Shown here one piece after another: positions 50,701 to 59,597 of a stretch of 64,000 bases of DNA. Source of the stretch: Mycobacterium intracellulare ATCC 13950 (lineage in GTDB: Bacteria > Actinomycetota > Actinomycetes > Mycobacteriales > Mycobacteriaceae); assembly GCF_000277125.1 (NCBI RefSeq), contig NC_016946.1, positions 1,860,001 through 1,924,000 on the forward strand, given 5' to 3'. Below the pieces are notes generated by a model. That model had not been told where the DNA came from, made no database searches, and was given only the letters and a program-made list of their open reading frames with translations. The first letter of the stretch is position 1; every line of letters begins with the position of its first letter. Made by a program: the position numbers and the translations under genes.

Positions 50701-52779
50701 GTGCCACGCGGGCGCGACTTTGCCCTGGCGCCCACCGAACGCGGCGCGATCGACAACCTGCGGCTGACCGAGGCGGAGGTGCCCGCGCCGGACGAGGGCT
50801 ACGTGCAGGTCCGGGTCGAGGCCGCGGGCCTCAACTTCCGCGACGTGCTCAACGTCCTCGGCCTCTACCCGGGCGATCCCGGACCGATCGGCGGCGACTT
50901 CGCCGGCGTCGTCACCCAATTGGGCGCCGGCGTCACCGGAGTCGAAGTGGGACAACGTGTCTACGGCTCCATGCAGGGCGCGTTCTCCAGCCGGTTCAAT
51001 GTGCCAGCCCAGTTCCTGGCGCCGATCCCCGACGGGGTGAGCGCGGTCGAGGCGGCCACCATTCCCGCCGCGGCGCTGACGGTGCGGCTGTCCTTCGACT
51101 GGGCGCAGCTGAAACCTGGTGACAAGGTCCTCATCCACGCCGCGAGCGGCGGTGTGGGCCTGGCGGCGGTGCAAATGGCGCAGCGGTTCGGTGCCGAAGT
51201 GTTCGCCACGGCGAGCACCTTCAAGCGTGCGACGCTGCGCAAGCTCGGCGTGAAGCGCGTCTACGACTCGCGGACAACGGATTTCGCCGATCAGATCCTG
51301 GCGGACACCGGCGGTGCCGGCGTGGACGTGGTCCTCAACTCCCTGACCAGCGAGGGGTTCATCGAGGCGACGCTGAAGGCCACCGCCCAGAACGGCCGCT
51401 TCGCCGAGATCGCCAAGCGCGACATCTGGACACCCGAGCAGATGGCCGAGGCGCGTCCCGATATCGCCTACGAGATCGTGGCATTGGACACGGTGATGTT
51501 CACCGAACCCGATCGCATTCGCGACTTGCTCACCGAGGTGTCGCAAGGCTTGGCCGACGGCGAGTGGACGCCGCTGCCCGCCGAGATCTATCCCCTGACC
51601 GAGGCGAGGGCCGCGTTCCGCCGCATGCAGCAGGCGCGGCACATCGGGAAGATCGTGGTCCAGATACCGAATCCGCTGCAGCCGCGGCCCGATCGGAGCT
51701 ACCTGATCACCGGCGGGCTTGGCGCGATCGGTCTGCACACAGCGTCGCATCTGGCCCAACTCGGTGCCGGAGACATCGTGCTGACCAGCCGGCGCGAGCC
51801 CGGTGCGGACGCGCAACGGCTGATCGAGGAGATCACCGAGCGCTACAAGTGCCGCGTCCACGTCTTCGCCACCGACGTCGGCGACGAGTCCGCGGTGGCG
51901 GGTCTGCTGGAGCGCATCCGGTCGGAGTTGCCGCCGCTGGCCGGTGTGGTGCACCTGGCGGGCGTGCTCGACGATGCGCTGCTGTCGCAGCAGACCGTGG
52001 AGCGATTCCGAACGACGCTGTTGCCCAAGGCGATCGGCGCCTACCACCTCGACAGGCTGACGAAGGCCGACGAGCTGGACTTCTTCATCGTGTCGTCGTC
52101 GGTGTCGAGTTTGTTCGGTTCGCCCGGCCAGTCCAACTACGCGACTGCCAACGCGCTGCTCGACGGTCTGGTCGCGCAGCGCAGGGCGCAAGGCTTGCCC
52201 GCCACGGGGGTCAACTTCGGTCCCTGGGCCCAAGGGGGCATGGCGTCTTCGGACGCCGCGACCGCCAATATCAGTGCGCAGGGCCTGATTCCGCTGGAAC
52301 CGTCGGCCGCGCTCGGCGCCCTCGCCGAGGTCGTGGCGAACGGCACCGGTCAGGCCACCGTCCTCAAGGCCAACTGGCAGCGTGCCGCGAAGGTGCTGGG
52401 CAGTTCGCGTCCGCCGATCCTCGATCTGGTGTTGCCCAGTGCCGCCGGGGAGGTGACCGGTGACAGCGAGTTGCTCAAGCAGCTGATGGAGATTCCGGTG
52501 CCCCAGCGTGCCGGTTTCGTGACCGAATTCCTGCAGCGCGAGGTGCAGAACTTCCTGCGGCTCGCGTCGCCGCCCGCCGCGAGCAGCCGGTTCTTGGACC
52601 TGGGCACGGATTCGCTCATGGCCATCGAGCTCCGCAACCGGCTGCACAGCCAGTTCGGCGGCAAGTTCACCATCAACGCGACGGCGGTCTTCGACTATCC
52701 GACCATCGGGGGGCTCGCCGAATATCTCGTGGCCCAGCTGCCCGATGCGGAACCGGAACCGGTCGAGGAGGCGTCGTAA
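41755..52779 (+). CDS. pks: Bimodular type I polyketide synthase of the TPP locus (phleic acid synthase)
   Basis: A 3674-residue PKS. Module 1: KS (C184, H319, H359), AT (GHSVG with S642), KR preceded by a pseudo-KR half (TGGLGAIG at 1197, Tyr1340), ACP (S1511). Module 2: KS (C1747, H1882, H1922), AT (S2214), DH (HxxxGxxxxP at H2514, D2681), ER (AASGGVG near 3130), KR (TGGLGAIG at 3319+, Tyr3462), ACP (S3620). Both AT domains have HAFH, pointing to malonyl-CoA, hence unbranched chains. There is no DH in module 1 and no thioesterase. Repeated use of the two modules fits phleic acids with alternating C=C and saturated units, as proposed for TPP. Product release probably uses PapA3. The ATG is preceded by GAGAGGA. 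Confidence 0.93.
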   Translation: MASVEGLGESASGFAIVGYAARFPGAADADEFWDVLRHGRDAISEVPQDRWDADEFFDPEPGAPGKVVTRRAGFVDDVTGFDAPFFGLSTREVRLMDPQHRILLETAWRAVEHSGYAPTDLADSNTGVFVGLATHDYLGMASDELTYPEIEAYMAIGTSNAAAAGRISYRLGLQGPSVAVDTACSSSLVAIHQACQALRLGECDLALAGGANVLLTPATMITFSSAHMLAPDGRCKTFDAAADGYVRGEGCGVIVIKRLEDALRDGDRIRAVIRGSAINQDGASGGLTVPNGVAQQRVIADALKRADLEPRDVGYLEAHGTGTSLGDPIEAQAAGAVLGAGREPDQPLLMGSVKTNIGHLEAAAGIAGVIKVILSLENELLPQHLHFQNPSPHIPWDRLAVEVVKEATPWKRNGQRRIAGISSFGFAGTNAHVIVEEAPEQAVSAPAVPAPVDAPGGRRFSILPLSARTPAALMRLADEYRAWLGANPEATLADVCFTAGAGRAHLEHRAALVVNSRESAMELLGALAEERPAPGLYRGESHDTPKTAWLFTGQGSQYPGMARELFDTEPVFAETLNRCAAAVADILEKPLLDVVFDVDSPDSEATLQQTSYAQPALFAVELGLARLWQSWGFEPDVVLGHSVGQYSAACVAGVLSLEDGALLMAERGRLFGSLPSGGRMVAVFTAAERVERLTDESPSLSVAAYNGANTVLSGPAADLERAVAALSADGVRCDWLDTSHAFHSALLDPILDEFEAYAGGFDFAAPQRILIDNRTGTALGRSVKLDGAYWRRHARQPVQFAKSVRTLAEMNCKLLLEIGPRPVLTAAALGAWPDPATAPRVITSLRRNTADHRQITEAVADAYVLGHLPDFAALRRPHARKLDLPTYPFERRQYWFRDARERPEQPRDTGGPRTEAVRLLEDGRIEELAALLGGASDDQHTLQVLTKLAAQHNQQRTTRSIADDRYEIRWDRSTSPLSGADVDQAGSWIVVSDDADAVPPLVDLLAARNEPHQVVGLPASDADEERLAETLRAAATEDATLRIVHVAALEAGATPSMRSLLRMQHRILGGTRRVFRAAVAAELRGPIWIVTRGAQRVADTDTVAPHQSCLWGFGRAASLELPHVWGGLADLSEGGDNAADEWSALVDRIAAPHGSAVREDQLALRDRAVYTPRLARRSAPPSGTPLHLRGDATYLVTGGLGAIGLEIAGHLAANGARHLVLTSRRDPSDATQQRINALGEQHGCQIRVVAADVADAHDVARLLASVQAELPPLAGIVHAAGEIGTTPLSALQDAEIDRVFAGKVWGAWHLSEAAADLDLDFFISTSSIASVWGGFGQTAYGAANAFLDALAWRLRGQGIFAVSVNFGPWSAGMADAESRARLDQRGVRTLSPADALAGLADAVAAAAGQGLVQGVVARIDWARFLPLYQQAGRRAFLAELEREVPGLTSTAGPSAIVAGKTPLVERLTGAPVQQRKKLLTDYLRDAVAEVTRVDAAEIREDAGFFDLGMDSLMAVELRRRIEQGVGKEIPATLAMDHPRLSDVADYLLRDVLELGDPGSPKPRPQPASVVTTRTDEPIAIVAVSCRFPGAPDPEAFWELLSDGVDAIREVPEDRFDIDEFYDPDPDAAGKTYTRFGGFLDEIDGFDPEFFGISPREAVWIEPQQRLMLETVWEGLERAGYAPAALRGSPTGIFVGVAANEYAHLLSSESIDKIEPHFITGNALNAISGRVAFALGLEGPAVAIDTACSSALVAVHQACQALHSGDCDMALAGGVNVLLSPVTVVAASRARMLSPVGRCKTFDASADGYVRSEGCGILVLKRLSDAERDGDRICAVIPASAVNQDGASSGLTVPNGGAQQRLIGSVLARAGLTGGDVDYLEAHGTGTPLGDPIEVQAAAAAYGDARDADRPLLMGSVKTNIGHTESASGAAGLIKVVLSLQHEVLPQSLHFDEPSPHIPWDSLPVRVVDTAMPWRANGRPRRAGVSSFGFTGTNAHVLVEEAPARAASADRHPVDDDATESTDRARDGQPSVLALSARSPEALVALTRRYQKWLTTHPDADLAEVCLTAGTGRSHFEHRAALVVDSVEGAREALAELAENRLRPGVVRGEHTHHPTTAWLFTGQGSQYPGMARELFDTEPVFADTVTRCADAVGEILPHPLLEVLFATDRETGGEAGERLRHTSFAQPALFAVEMGLARLWQSWGIQPDVVLGHSVGQYAAACVAGVFSLEDGARLMAERGRMFGSLPEGGRMVAVFADAKHVEQAAGEFPRVSVGAYNGPNTVLSGPGEDLEQIVAKCGDEGIRCTWLQTSHAFHSELLDPVLDEFESYAAQFRFAAPTMPLVCNRTGAVLTTQTPLDAQYWRRHSRQPVQFAESVRTVAALGCSVLMEIGPQPVLTGAAVQVWPEHLSAPRAIVSLRKGIGDRRQIADALAAAYVGGLRPDFAALQGQPRRRLELPTYPFQRRRFWPKTSGIAVDGGAGSSSGILGNAKDLASGDSVYTSRLSVKSQPWLSDHVIYGTVVVPGATYAAMALAAVGAPARVKDVFFYEPIILPEKSSREVQLTLHPLQDGGGSTFQVHSRPYGERGAEWSLNAEGTVGTGADDEPVSEGDPIDETIERLNRMRPQELFETFADLELAWGPTWSGSLKSLWLGEGEAIGDILVGEELAEQLGSEPMHPVLMDLCTGVAFPAFPALLAAEQGVNDLFLPLRYGQVALREKMPRRFYCHARWHSSELNSETQVFDLDFVDRDGRHLGGIREFTVKRAPREALLRGLGGDATRLLYTLGWHEVPPPASEEAGEPAGTWLIAGFDELAAKVPGCIPLDRANDPDPLGQVLTEAHERGLPFSGVVWRSTAPNGEETSADVTARLETEIANLLSAVHTVQRGEVKLPGGLWIVTERAVATESGEPVEPVQAALWGFGRTTINEEPALRAKLVDCDGSPEAVHALAALLGTPVDEPELAVRQGKLLASRLLPWARSGHLTVPRGRDFALAPTERGAIDNLRLTEAEVPAPDEGYVQVRVEAAGLNFRDVLNVLGLYPGDPGPIGGDFAGVVTQLGAGVTGVEVGQRVYGSMQGAFSSRFNVPAQFLAPIPDGVSAVEAATIPAAALTVRLSFDWAQLKPGDKVLIHAASGGVGLAAVQMAQRFGAEVFATASTFKRATLRKLGVKRVYDSRTTDFADQILADTGGAGVDVVLNSLTSEGFIEATLKATAQNGRFAEIAKRDIWTPEQMAEARPDIAYEIVALDTVMFTEPDRIRDLLTEVSQGLADGEWTPLPAEIYPLTEARAAFRRMQQARHIGKIVVQIPNPLQPRPDRSYLITGGLGAIGLHTASHLAQLGAGDIVLTSRREPGADAQRLIEEITERYKCRVHVFATDVGDESAVAGLLERIRSELPPLAGVVHLAGVLDDALLSQQTVERFRTTLLPKAIGAYHLDRLTKADELDFFIVSSSVSSLFGSPGQSNYATANALLDGLVAQRRAQGLPATGVNFGPWAQGGMASSDAATANISAQGLIPLEPSAALGALAEVVANGTGQATVLKANWQRAAKVLGSSRPPILDLVLPSAAGEVTGDSELLKQLMEIPVPQRAGFVTEFLQREVQNFLRLASPPAASSRFLDLGTDSLMAIELRNRLHSQFGGKFTINATAVFDYPTIGGLAEYLVAQLPDAEPEPVEEAS

Positions 52780-52785
52780 CATCCG

Positions 52786-52803
52786 GCGCCGGCGCGCCGG
52801 CGC
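52786..52803. repeat. 18-bp perfect palindrome between pks and the PPOX gene
   Basis: GCGCCGGCGCGCCGGCGC is its own reverse complement and lies 7 bases after the pks stop, in a 93-base gap between convergent genes. It may act in transcription termination, although a loop must form within the palindrome and there is no T-tract. The rest of the gap shows nothing recognisable. Confidence 0.5.
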
Positions 52804-52872
52804 GAACGTGGACTTGTGGCGCGGAAAGCCGGCGTGTCGGCCCAACAACTCGACGTTCGGCCGGTTACGCGC

Positions 52873-53295
52873 TCAGTCGCTGATGTCGAATCCCGCGTTG
52901 ATCTTGGTCGGTCGCACCCGCACCACGAGCTCGCCGGGCGAGGAGTTGCGCCGGCCGAACTCCTCGGCGCGCTCGGCGCCCATGTACCGGGCGCCGGTTC
53001 GGGTGGCGATGTCCAGCACGTCCGCGGGGTCTTCGCTCACCGTCGCCACGCCCTGCACCTGGACGAACGAGTAGGGCGGGTGCGGGTCGTCGACGCAGAT
53101 CACGACGCGTGAATCACGCGCTATCGCACGCCCTTTCGACGTGTCACGGCCGGTGTTGAAGGCCAGCTGACCCTCGTCGACGACGAACCACACCGGGGTG
53201 ACCAGCGGCCGGCCGTCGGCGGCGACGTACCCCAGCATCCCGGTGCGGGTGCCGGCCGACAGAAACTCGATGACCCTGTCCGACAGCTCGGCCAT
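52873..53295 (-). CDS. PPOX-class flavin/deazaflavin-dependent oxidoreductase
   Basis: A 140-residue split-barrel protein of the pyridoxamine-5'-phosphate-oxidase fold (FDOR-B-like). The segments GMLGYVAADGRPLVTPVWFV, LAFNTGRDTSKGR and RVVICVDD match this family, whose mycobacterial members bind F420, FMN or heme breakdown products. It ends 3 bases from the fadE stop side, in one operon with the two acyl-CoA dehydrogenases. Cofactor and substrate are unknown. Confidence 0.82.
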   Translation of the reverse strand: MAELSDRVIEFLSAGTRTGMLGYVAADGRPLVTPVWFVVDEGQLAFNTGRDTSKGRAIARDSRVVICVDDPHPPYSFVQVQGVATVSEDPADVLDIATRTGARYMGAERAEEFGRRNSSPGELVVRVRPTKINAGFDISD

Positions 53296-53298
53296 GGG

Positions 53299-54414
53299 TC
53301 AGAGGCGGACCAGCTCGTAGTCGCCGAGCCGGTCGATCAGGTTGTGCAGGTGCTCGCCGGAGGTGCCCAGGGTGTGCTCGATGGCGGTGAGCCGGGCGGC
53401 GTAGTGGCTGATCGGATATTCCGCGGTGACGCCGATGCCGCCGTGCATCTGGATCGACTCCTGCGCGATGTGCCGGCCCGAGCGGCCGATCTGCAGCTTG
53501 GCCCGCGAGGCGATCACCGGATCGAGGTTGCCGTCGGCGATCGACATCGCCGCGTACAGGCTCATGCTGCGGGCCAGTTCCAGCGACACGTACATGTCGG
53601 CGGCCCGCTGTGTCAGCGCCTGGAATTTGTTGAGCGTGACACCGAACTGCTTGCGGGTCTTGAGGTAATCGGTCGTCAGGCGCAGCGATTCCTCCATCGC
53701 CCCGAGCGCCTCGGCGCACAGCGCCGACTGGATGCGGATGATGGCGTTGCGGATGGCGCCCGACGCGTCGGCCGCCTCACCCAGAGGTTCGGCGGCGGCG
53801 GAGTCGAGGTCGATCTGGGCGCCGCGCTGCCCGTCGAAGGTGCGGTACGGGTGCCGTGTCACAGTCTTTTCGACGCTCGCGTCGACCAGGAACAGGCCCG
53901 TGCCGCCGTCGGGCAGGGCGGCGCTGACCACCAGGGTGTCGGCGCAGTCCCCGGCGAGCACCGGGTTCTTACGGCCGCTCACCGTCCACGAATCACCTTG
54001 CTGCGCAGCCTTGGTGGTCAACGCGGCGGACGGCCTGCGTTGGCCCGGTTCGAGGTGGGCGAAGGCCAACAGCCGCTGCCCGGACGCGACCTCGTCGAGC
54101 AGCTGCTTCTGTTCCTGGCTGCCCAGCTCGGCGACCAGCGCGCCGGGTCCCAGCGCGGCGTGCAGGACGGGTTCGGGGGCCAGCCGGCGCCCGATCTCGG
54201 TCAGCACCACCGCGATCTCGATCTGGCCGGACTCGTCGGGCTCGAATCCCAGCCCGAGGATCCCGGTGTCGGCGAGCTGGCTCCAGACCTCGCGGCTCCA
54301 GCCCAGATCGGAGCCGATGACCTTGTTGCGGCTTTCCGGGTCATAGGTGCGCGCCAGTAGGTCGCGGGTGGTGTCTCGGAGCAGGGACTGCTCGTCGCTC
54401 AACTGAAAGTCCAT
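53299..54414 (-). CDS. Acyl-CoA dehydrogenase (second subunit of a pair)
   Basis: A 371-residue flavoprotein dehydrogenase starting MDFQLSDEQSLLRDTTRDLL. It has the central beta domain and the C-terminal helical domain with HGGIGVTAEYPISHYA, the FAD/adenine-binding signature. An upstream in-frame extension rich in Arg/Thr lies inside the neighbouring gene and is not coding. It starts 7 bases after the other fadE. Adjacent unlike fadE pairs in mycobacteria often form alpha2beta2 heterotetramers acting on sterol or bulky acyl-CoA side chains; that is the probable arrangement here. Confidence 0.85.
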   Translation of the reverse strand: MDFQLSDEQSLLRDTTRDLLARTYDPESRNKVIGSDLGWSREVWSQLADTGILGLGFEPDESGQIEIAVVLTEIGRRLAPEPVLHAALGPGALVAELGSQEQKQLLDEVASGQRLLAFAHLEPGQRRPSAALTTKAAQQGDSWTVSGRKNPVLAGDCADTLVVSAALPDGGTGLFLVDASVEKTVTRHPYRTFDGQRGAQIDLDSAAAEPLGEAADASGAIRNAIIRIQSALCAEALGAMEESLRLTTDYLKTRKQFGVTLNKFQALTQRAADMYVSLELARSMSLYAAMSIADGNLDPVIASRAKLQIGRSGRHIAQESIQMHGGIGVTAEYPISHYAARLTAIEHTLGTSGEHLHNLIDRLGDYELVRL

Positions 54415-54421
54415 GGCTGCC

Positions 54422-55582
54422 TCACAATCCCAGAATGGTGGACGCGATGATGTTGCGTTGCACTTCGCTGCTGCCGCCGTAGATCGACGTCTTGCGGTAG
54501 TTGAGGTAGTGCGGCGCACTGTGCTGCGCCCAGGACGGCGACGAGATGTCTTCGCCGTTGGCCGGTAGCGCATCCGGCCCGGCGACCTCGACGAGCAGTT
54601 CGGTGGCGATCTGCTGCAACTGGCTGCCGCGCAGTTTGAGCACCGACGAGGCCGGGTTGGGCTGCCCGTTGGCGGAGTCGGTGACTACACGCGACTGCGT
54701 GAGTTCCAGTGCGAGCAGCTCGTTTTCGGCTTCGGCCAGCCGCGCCGCGAACAACGGATCGTCGAGCACCCCGGTGGCCGCGGCGTGCTTCTTCACCTCG
54801 GCGAGGCGCACCTTGGTCCGGCCCACGCCGGCGATGCCGGTGCGCTCGTTGCCCAGCAGGAATTTCGCGTACGTCCAGCCCTTGTTCTCTTCTCCGACAA
54901 GCTGATTGGCCGGCACGCGGACGTCTTCGAAAAACACCTCGTTGATCTCGTGGCCGCCGTCGATCGTCTTGATGGGCCGCAGCGTGATGCCCGGCGTCTT
55001 CATGTCGAACAGCAGGAACGAGATGCCCGCCTGGCGCTTGGGCGCCTGGGGGTCGGTGCGGACCAGGCAGAAGATCCAATCCGCGTACTGGCCGAGGGTG
55101 GTCCAGGTCTTCTGGCCGTTGACGACGTAGCTGTCGCCGTCGCGGACCGCGGTGGTGCGCAGCGACGCCAGGTCCGACCCGGCCTCCGGCTCGGAAAACC
55201 CTTGGCACCACCAGATGTCGAGGCTGGCCGTCGGGGGCAGAAAGCGTTGTTTGACTTCCTCCGAACCGAATTCGGCGATCACCGGGCCCACCATCTTGGT
55301 GTTGAAGTTCAGCGGCTCCGGGACGCACGCCAGCTGCATCTCGTCGGCCCAGATCTGGTGCTGGGTCGGCGTCCAGTCCTTGCCGCCCCACTCGACCGGC
55401 CAGTTCGGTACCGCCAACCCGTGTTCGTGCAAGATTTTGTGGCTGGTGACGATGTCGTCGCGGTTCACTTCCGCCGAGCCCTGGCGCACCCGGTCGCGCA
55501 ACTCCTGGGGGATCTTGGTCGTGTAGATGCTGCGGAGTTCGTCGCGGAACGCGGCTTCCTCGGGTGTGAGCGCCAGTTGCAT
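54422..55582 (-). CDS. Acyl-CoA dehydrogenase (first subunit of a pair)
   Basis: A 386-residue acyl-CoA dehydrogenase. The N-terminal helical domain starts MQLALTPEEAAFRDELRS. The middle domain has QGFSEPEAGSDLASL and QKTWTT, and the C-terminal domain ends YGGSSEVQRNIIAS, the FAD-binding signature. It is the promoter-proximal gene of a three-gene minus-strand operon with the second fadE and the PPOX protein. Substrate unknown. Confidence 0.88.
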   Translation of the reverse strand: MQLALTPEEAAFRDELRSIYTTKIPQELRDRVRQGSAEVNRDDIVTSHKILHEHGLAVPNWPVEWGGKDWTPTQHQIWADEMQLACVPEPLNFNTKMVGPVIAEFGSEEVKQRFLPPTASLDIWWCQGFSEPEAGSDLASLRTTAVRDGDSYVVNGQKTWTTLGQYADWIFCLVRTDPQAPKRQAGISFLLFDMKTPGITLRPIKTIDGGHEINEVFFEDVRVPANQLVGEENKGWTYAKFLLGNERTGIAGVGRTKVRLAEVKKHAAATGVLDDPLFAARLAEAENELLALELTQSRVVTDSANGQPNPASSVLKLRGSQLQQIATELLVEVAGPDALPANGEDISSPSWAQHSAPHYLNYRKTSIYGGSSEVQRNIIASTILGL

Positions 55583-55782
55583 GGCAGCCTCCTGTCGTGT
55601 CGGGGTGACCGTGGCGACCCATCACCCAGAGCCGATTTCTGGCGATGCTGGTCGTTCGCTCAACCTCCATCTTGACCCATTCCCTGCGGGCGCTGTGCAC
55701 AGCCTCGGGTTAATCCACAGATCGGCCCCGAGGCGTCCTGCGCCGGGCCGGTTGCGGCGGCGGGCGGACCTACGGTCGGCCC

Positions 55783-56646
55783 ATGCGAACAGAACTTCCG
55801 GCCGAGCGCCTGCAGCGGCGGCTCCGCGCCGAACCGGATGCCGATGCGGCCGCCGGGGATTCCGGGACGACGTCGGCCGAGGACTCCGCGAACGACGACC
55901 AGAACTCGCTGCTGCCGCGCTGGCTGCCCGACGCGTCCGACGATCGGGGCTGGGTGGCGAAGGTGCGCGCCGACCCGGGACGCGCGGGCGCCATCGGGCT
56001 GGCGATCGTGGCGGCGCTGGCGGTGCTGGTCACGGTGTTCACGTTGGTGCGCGACCGGCCGGCGCCGGTGATGTCGGCCAAGCTGCCGCCGGTCGAGAAG
56101 GTGGCGACGGCGAGCCCGCGCTCCTCGGCGAGCCCCGCCGCCGAACCGGACCACCCGGTGGTGGTCAGCGTCGTCGGCCTGGTGCACACCCCTGGGCTGG
56201 TGACGCTCGCGCCCGGCGCCCGCATCGCCGACGCGCTGCAGGCCGCCGGCGGCGCGGTGAACGGCGCCGACACCATCGGACTGAACATGGCCCGACCGCT
56301 CGGCGACGGTGAGCAGATTGTGGTCGGTCTCGCTCCCGCTCCGGGACAGCCGACGGCGCTGGGCAGTTCGGTGGCCTCCGGATCGCCGCCCACGTCCAAA
56401 GCGCCGCCCCCTCGGCCAGGGTCGGGGCCAGGGTCGGCCAAGCCGAAAGCGGGCGAGGCGGTCAACCTCAACACCGCGACCGTCCAGGAACTCGACGCGC
56501 TGCCGGGCGTCGGGCCGGTCACCGCCGCCGCGATCGTGGCGTGGCGGCAGGCCAACGGCAGGTTCACCAGCGTTGACCAGCTCGCCGATGTCGAGGGCAT
56601 CGGGCCGGCGCGGCTGGAGAAGCTACGCGCCCTGGTCCGTGTCTGA
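55783..56646 (+). CDS. comEA: ComEA-like DNA-binding protein with SLBB and helix-hairpin-helix domains
   Basis: A 287-residue single-pass membrane protein. It has a cytosolic N-terminus, a TM helix at about 69-89, an external SLBB domain (about 125-180, GLVHTPGLVTLAPGARIADAL-like), a Pro-rich linker, and a C-terminal tandem HhH (about 222-285, NLNTATVQELDALPGVGPVT). It corresponds to Rv2415c. The family captures DNA in competence systems, but natural transformation is not established in most mycobacteria. Two bases separate it from comEC. Confidence 0.9.
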   Translation: MRTELPAERLQRRLRAEPDADAAAGDSGTTSAEDSANDDQNSLLPRWLPDASDDRGWVAKVRADPGRAGAIGLAIVAALAVLVTVFTLVRDRPAPVMSAKLPPVEKVATASPRSSASPAAEPDHPVVVSVVGLVHTPGLVTLAPGARIADALQAAGGAVNGADTIGLNMARPLGDGEQIVVGLAPAPGQPTALGSSVASGSPPTSKAPPPRPGSGPGSAKPKAGEAVNLNTATVQELDALPGVGPVTAAAIVAWRQANGRFTSVDQLADVEGIGPARLEKLRALVRV

Positions 56647-56648
56647 GG

Positions 56649-58199
56649 GTGCATCACCCCGGGTTGGGTGCCCCGCCCGGCGCCCGAGTCGACGTGCGCC
56701 TGGTGCCGGCGGCGCTGACCTGCTGGGCGGTCACCGCCGGCGGGATCTGGTGGCCGATCGGGCGCGCCCTCGCCTGGTGCTGCGTCGTGTTGATCGGCGC
56801 CTCGGCGGCGCTGGCGTGGCGCGCGCGAGACCGTCCCGCTGCAGGGGCGCGGTTACGGGCGATCAGCGCGGCGCTCGCGGCGATCGGCGTCGTGGGGGCG
56901 GGTTTCGGGTTCGCGATCGCGTTGCGCGCCGACGCGGTCGATCGCCACCCGATCGCCGCGGTGTACGGCATGACCGCCGCGGTCACGGTCACCCCCACCG
57001 AGAGCCCGGTGTCGTTGGGTAGCGCCCGGTTGATGTTTCGGGCCACCCTGCAACGCCTGCGGGACGACGAGATCTCCGGGCGGGTGGTCGTTTTCGCGCG
57101 CGCCGCGGATTTCGGTGGGCTGATGGTGGGACAACCGCTGCGGTTCAGCGCGCGCATCGGCCGTCCGATGCGGCGCGATTTGACGGTCGCGGTGCTCAAC
57201 GCGTCGGGCCGGCCGACCATGGGCGCCGCGGGCGCCGTGCAACGGGTGGCGCACGGCGTGCGCAGCCGGTTCTCCGGGGCGGTCCGCGAGGCGTTGCCCG
57301 GCGAGCAGGCCGCGCTGCTGCCCGCGCTGGTGCTCGGCGACACCTCGGCGGTGTCCAGCGACACGGGCCGTGACTTCCGCGCGGCCGGCATGACGCACCT
57401 GATGGCGGTGTCGGGGGCCAACGTGACGATCGTGTGTGCCGCCGTGCTGTTCTCGGCCCGATTGGTCGGCCCCCGGACGGCCGTCGTCCTTGCCGCGCTG
57501 GCTTTGGTGGCCTTCGTCATCGTCGTGCAACCGACCGCCAGCGTGTTGCGGGCCGCGGTGATGGGCGCCATCGCGTTGGCGGGAATGCTGTCTTCGCGTC
57601 GGCGCCAAGCCATTCCGGCCCTTGCCGCCGCGGTGCTGCTGTTGTTTGCCGTCGCCCCGCAGCTGGCCGTCGACGTCGGGTTCGCGCTGTCGGCGCTCGC
57701 CACGGCCGCGCTGATCGTCGTCGCACCGGTCTGGTCGCGGCGGCTGACGGCCCGAGGTTGCCCCAAGCCGCTGGCCGATGCGCTGGCCGTAGCCTGGGCC
57801 GCGCAGATCGTGACCGCGCCGCTGGTCGCGGCGATCTCCGGCCGGTTCAGCGTGGTCGCCGCCGCCGCCAACCTCGTCGTGGCGGCCGTGATCGCGCCGA
57901 TCACGGTGTTGGGCACCGCGGCCGCGGCACTCTGCCCGCTATGGCCGGCCGCCGCGCGGTTGCTCATTCGCTTCACCGGCCCCGAGTTGTGGTGGGTGGC
58001 CGGCGTGGCCCGCTGGGCGGCCGGCCTGCCCGGGGCGACGGTGCCGGTCCCGGAGGGCACGCCCGGCACGATGCTCGTCGGTGGTGTGACCGTGCTGGCG
58101 ATCGTGCTGTGGCGGTGGCGCCCGTTCCGCCTCGTCTCGGGGGTGGCCGCGCTGGCCGGGCTGGCCTGGGCGCTGTCCGGGATCGTCGGTCGGCCGTGA
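56649..58199 (+). CDS. comEC: ComEC/Rec2 family membrane protein lacking the metallo-beta-lactamase domain
   Basis: A 516-residue polytopic protein. An N-terminal pair of TM helices and OB-like region is followed by the ComEC competence domain with GDTSAVSSDTGRDFRAAG and THLMAVSGANV, and about eight TM helices. The protein stops at the membrane part; the C-terminal metallo-beta-lactamase nuclease domain of Bacillus ComEC is missing, as in Rv2414c. GTG start. Confidence 0.9.
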   Translation: MHHPGLGAPPGARVDVRLVPAALTCWAVTAGGIWWPIGRALAWCCVVLIGASAALAWRARDRPAAGARLRAISAALAAIGVVGAGFGFAIALRADAVDRHPIAAVYGMTAAVTVTPTESPVSLGSARLMFRATLQRLRDDEISGRVVVFARAADFGGLMVGQPLRFSARIGRPMRRDLTVAVLNASGRPTMGAAGAVQRVAHGVRSRFSGAVREALPGEQAALLPALVLGDTSAVSSDTGRDFRAAGMTHLMAVSGANVTIVCAAVLFSARLVGPRTAVVLAALALVAFVIVVQPTASVLRAAVMGAIALAGMLSSRRRQAIPALAAAVLLLFAVAPQLAVDVGFALSALATAALIVVAPVWSRRLTARGCPKPLADALAVAWAAQIVTAPLVAAISGRFSVVAAAANLVVAAVIAPITVLGTAAAALCPLWPAAARLLIRFTGPELWWVAGVARWAAGLPGATVPVPEGTPGTMLVGGVTVLAIVLWRWRPFRLVSGVAALAGLAWALSGIVGRP

Positions 58200-58211
58200 C
58201 ACCATCATGGG

Positions 58212-59183
58212 GTGAGCGAGGTTTCGCCGTTGCACCTGGTGCTGGGAGATGAGGAGCTGCTGGTCGAGCGGGCGGTGGCCGACGTGCTGCGGTCGGCGCG
58301 GAAACGGGCCGGCAACGACGCGGACATTCCGGTCAACCGGATGCGAGCGGGTGACGTCAGCACCTACGAGCTCGCCGAGCTGCTGAGCCCCTCGCTGTTC
58401 GCCGACGAACGCATCGTCGTGCTGGAGGCCGCCGGCGAAGCGGGCAAAGACGCTGCCGCAGTGATTGTTTCGGCCGCGACCGACATGCCGGCGGGCGTCG
58501 TGCTGGTGGTGGTGCACTCGGGCGGCGGGCGGGCCAAGGCGCTGGCCACCGACCTGCAGAAGCTCGGCGCCCAGGTGCACCCGTGCGCGCGGATCACCAA
58601 GCTCAGCGAACGCATCGACTTCGTTCGCAAGGAGTTCCGCGCCCTGCGCGTCAAGGCCGACGAGCAGACCGTGACCGCGATGCTGGACGCGGTCGGCTCC
58701 GACCTGCGCGAGTTGGCGTCCGCCTGCTCCCAATTGGTCGCCGACACCGGCGGCGCCGTCGACGCCGCCGCGGTGCGGCGCTATCACAGCGGCAAGGCCG
58801 AGGTGAAAGGCTTCGACATCGCCGACAAGGCGGTGGCCGGCGACATCGAGGGAGCAGCCGAGGCGCTGCGCTGGGCGATGATGCGAGGCGAGCCCCTCGT
58901 GGTGCTGGCGGACGCCCTGGCCGAGGCGATCCACACCATCGGCCGCGTCGGACCGCTGTCGGGCGATCCCTACCGGATGGCGTCGCAGCTGGGCATGCCG
59001 CCCTGGCGCGTGCAGAAGGCCCAGAAACAGGCCCGGCATTGGTCGCGCGACACGGTGGCCGCGGCGATGCAGGTTGTCGCGGCGCTCAACGCGAACGTCA
59101 AGGGGGCGGTGGCGGACGCCGACTACGCCCTGGAATCCGCGGTCAGGCAGGTTGCCGAGCTAGCCGCCCAGCGCAGCCGCTGA
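58212..59183 (+). CDS. holA: DNA polymerase III subunit delta
   Basis: A 323-residue clamp-loader subunit that opens the beta clamp. It has an AAA+-like N-terminal domain without a working P-loop ([19 protein letters not shown]), a lid region, and a C-terminal collar domain with [15 protein letters not shown]. It matches Rv2413c in length and neighbours. The GTG start at 58212 follows comEC by 12 bases, and the gene is convergent with rpsT. Confidence 0.92.
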   Translation: MSEVSPLHLVLGDEELLVERAVADVLRSARKRAGNDADIPVNRMRAGDVSTYELAELLSPSLFADERIVVLEAAGEAGKDAAAVIVSAATDMPAGVVLVVVHSGGGRAKALATDLQKLGAQVHPCARITKLSERIDFVRKEFRALRVKADEQTVTAMLDAVGSDLRELASACSQLVADTGGAVDAAAVRRYHSGKAEVKGFDIADKAVAGDIEGAAEALRWAMMRGEPLVVLADALAEAIHTIGRVGPLSGDPYRMASQLGMPPWRVQKAQKQARHWSRDTVAAAMQVVAALNANVKGAVADADYALESAVRQVAELAAQRSR

Positions 59184-59192
59184 GGCCGGGCC

Positions 59193-59453
59193 TCAGAGCT
59201 TGTTGAGGGCCTGGGCCAGCGCCGACTTCTTGTTGGCGGCCTGGTTCTTGTGAATCACGCCCTTGCTGGCGGCCTTATCCAGCTTGCGGTTGGTCGACAC
59301 CAGCAACTCGGCGGCCTTCTCCTTGTCGCCGGCGCTGGTGGCCTCGCGGAACGCGCGGACGGCGGTGCGCAGCGACGACTTCACCGACTTGTTGCGCAGG
59401 CGAGCGCGCTCGTTCGTCTTGTTGCGCTTCTGCTGCGACTTGATGTTGGCCAC
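59193..59453 (-). CDS. rpsT: 30S ribosomal protein S20
   Basis: An 86-residue helical 16S rRNA-binding protein starting [21 protein letters not shown], with the typical Lys/Arg/Ala-rich composition and C-terminal [20 protein letters not shown]. It is transcribed toward holA. GGAACTC upstream of the ATG is a weak Shine-Dalgarno. Confidence 0.97.
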   Translation of the reverse strand: MANIKSQQKRNKTNERARLRNKSVKSSLRTAVRAFREATSAGDKEKAAELLVSTNRKLDKAASKGVIHKNQAANKKSALAQALNKL

Positions 59454-59597
59454 GCTCGAGTTCCTTCTTCGATCAGACGTTTGGTTGGGCGCCGGAAATC
59501 ACCACAGCGATTGCCCAGGTTATCAGTGAGTTACGTTTTCTCCCAAAACGGGAACACGTCGGCTGCCAGAACATCGATTTGAGGCAGCATCTGAACA

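Noticed and set aside
33947-52779. Assignment to a sulfolipid-1 or PAT locus
   Set aside because: FadD, PapA and MmpL resemble those loci, but the PKS is bimodular with malonyl-type ATs instead of a single Mas-like methylmalonyl module, no sulfotransferase is present, and gene order fits TPP.
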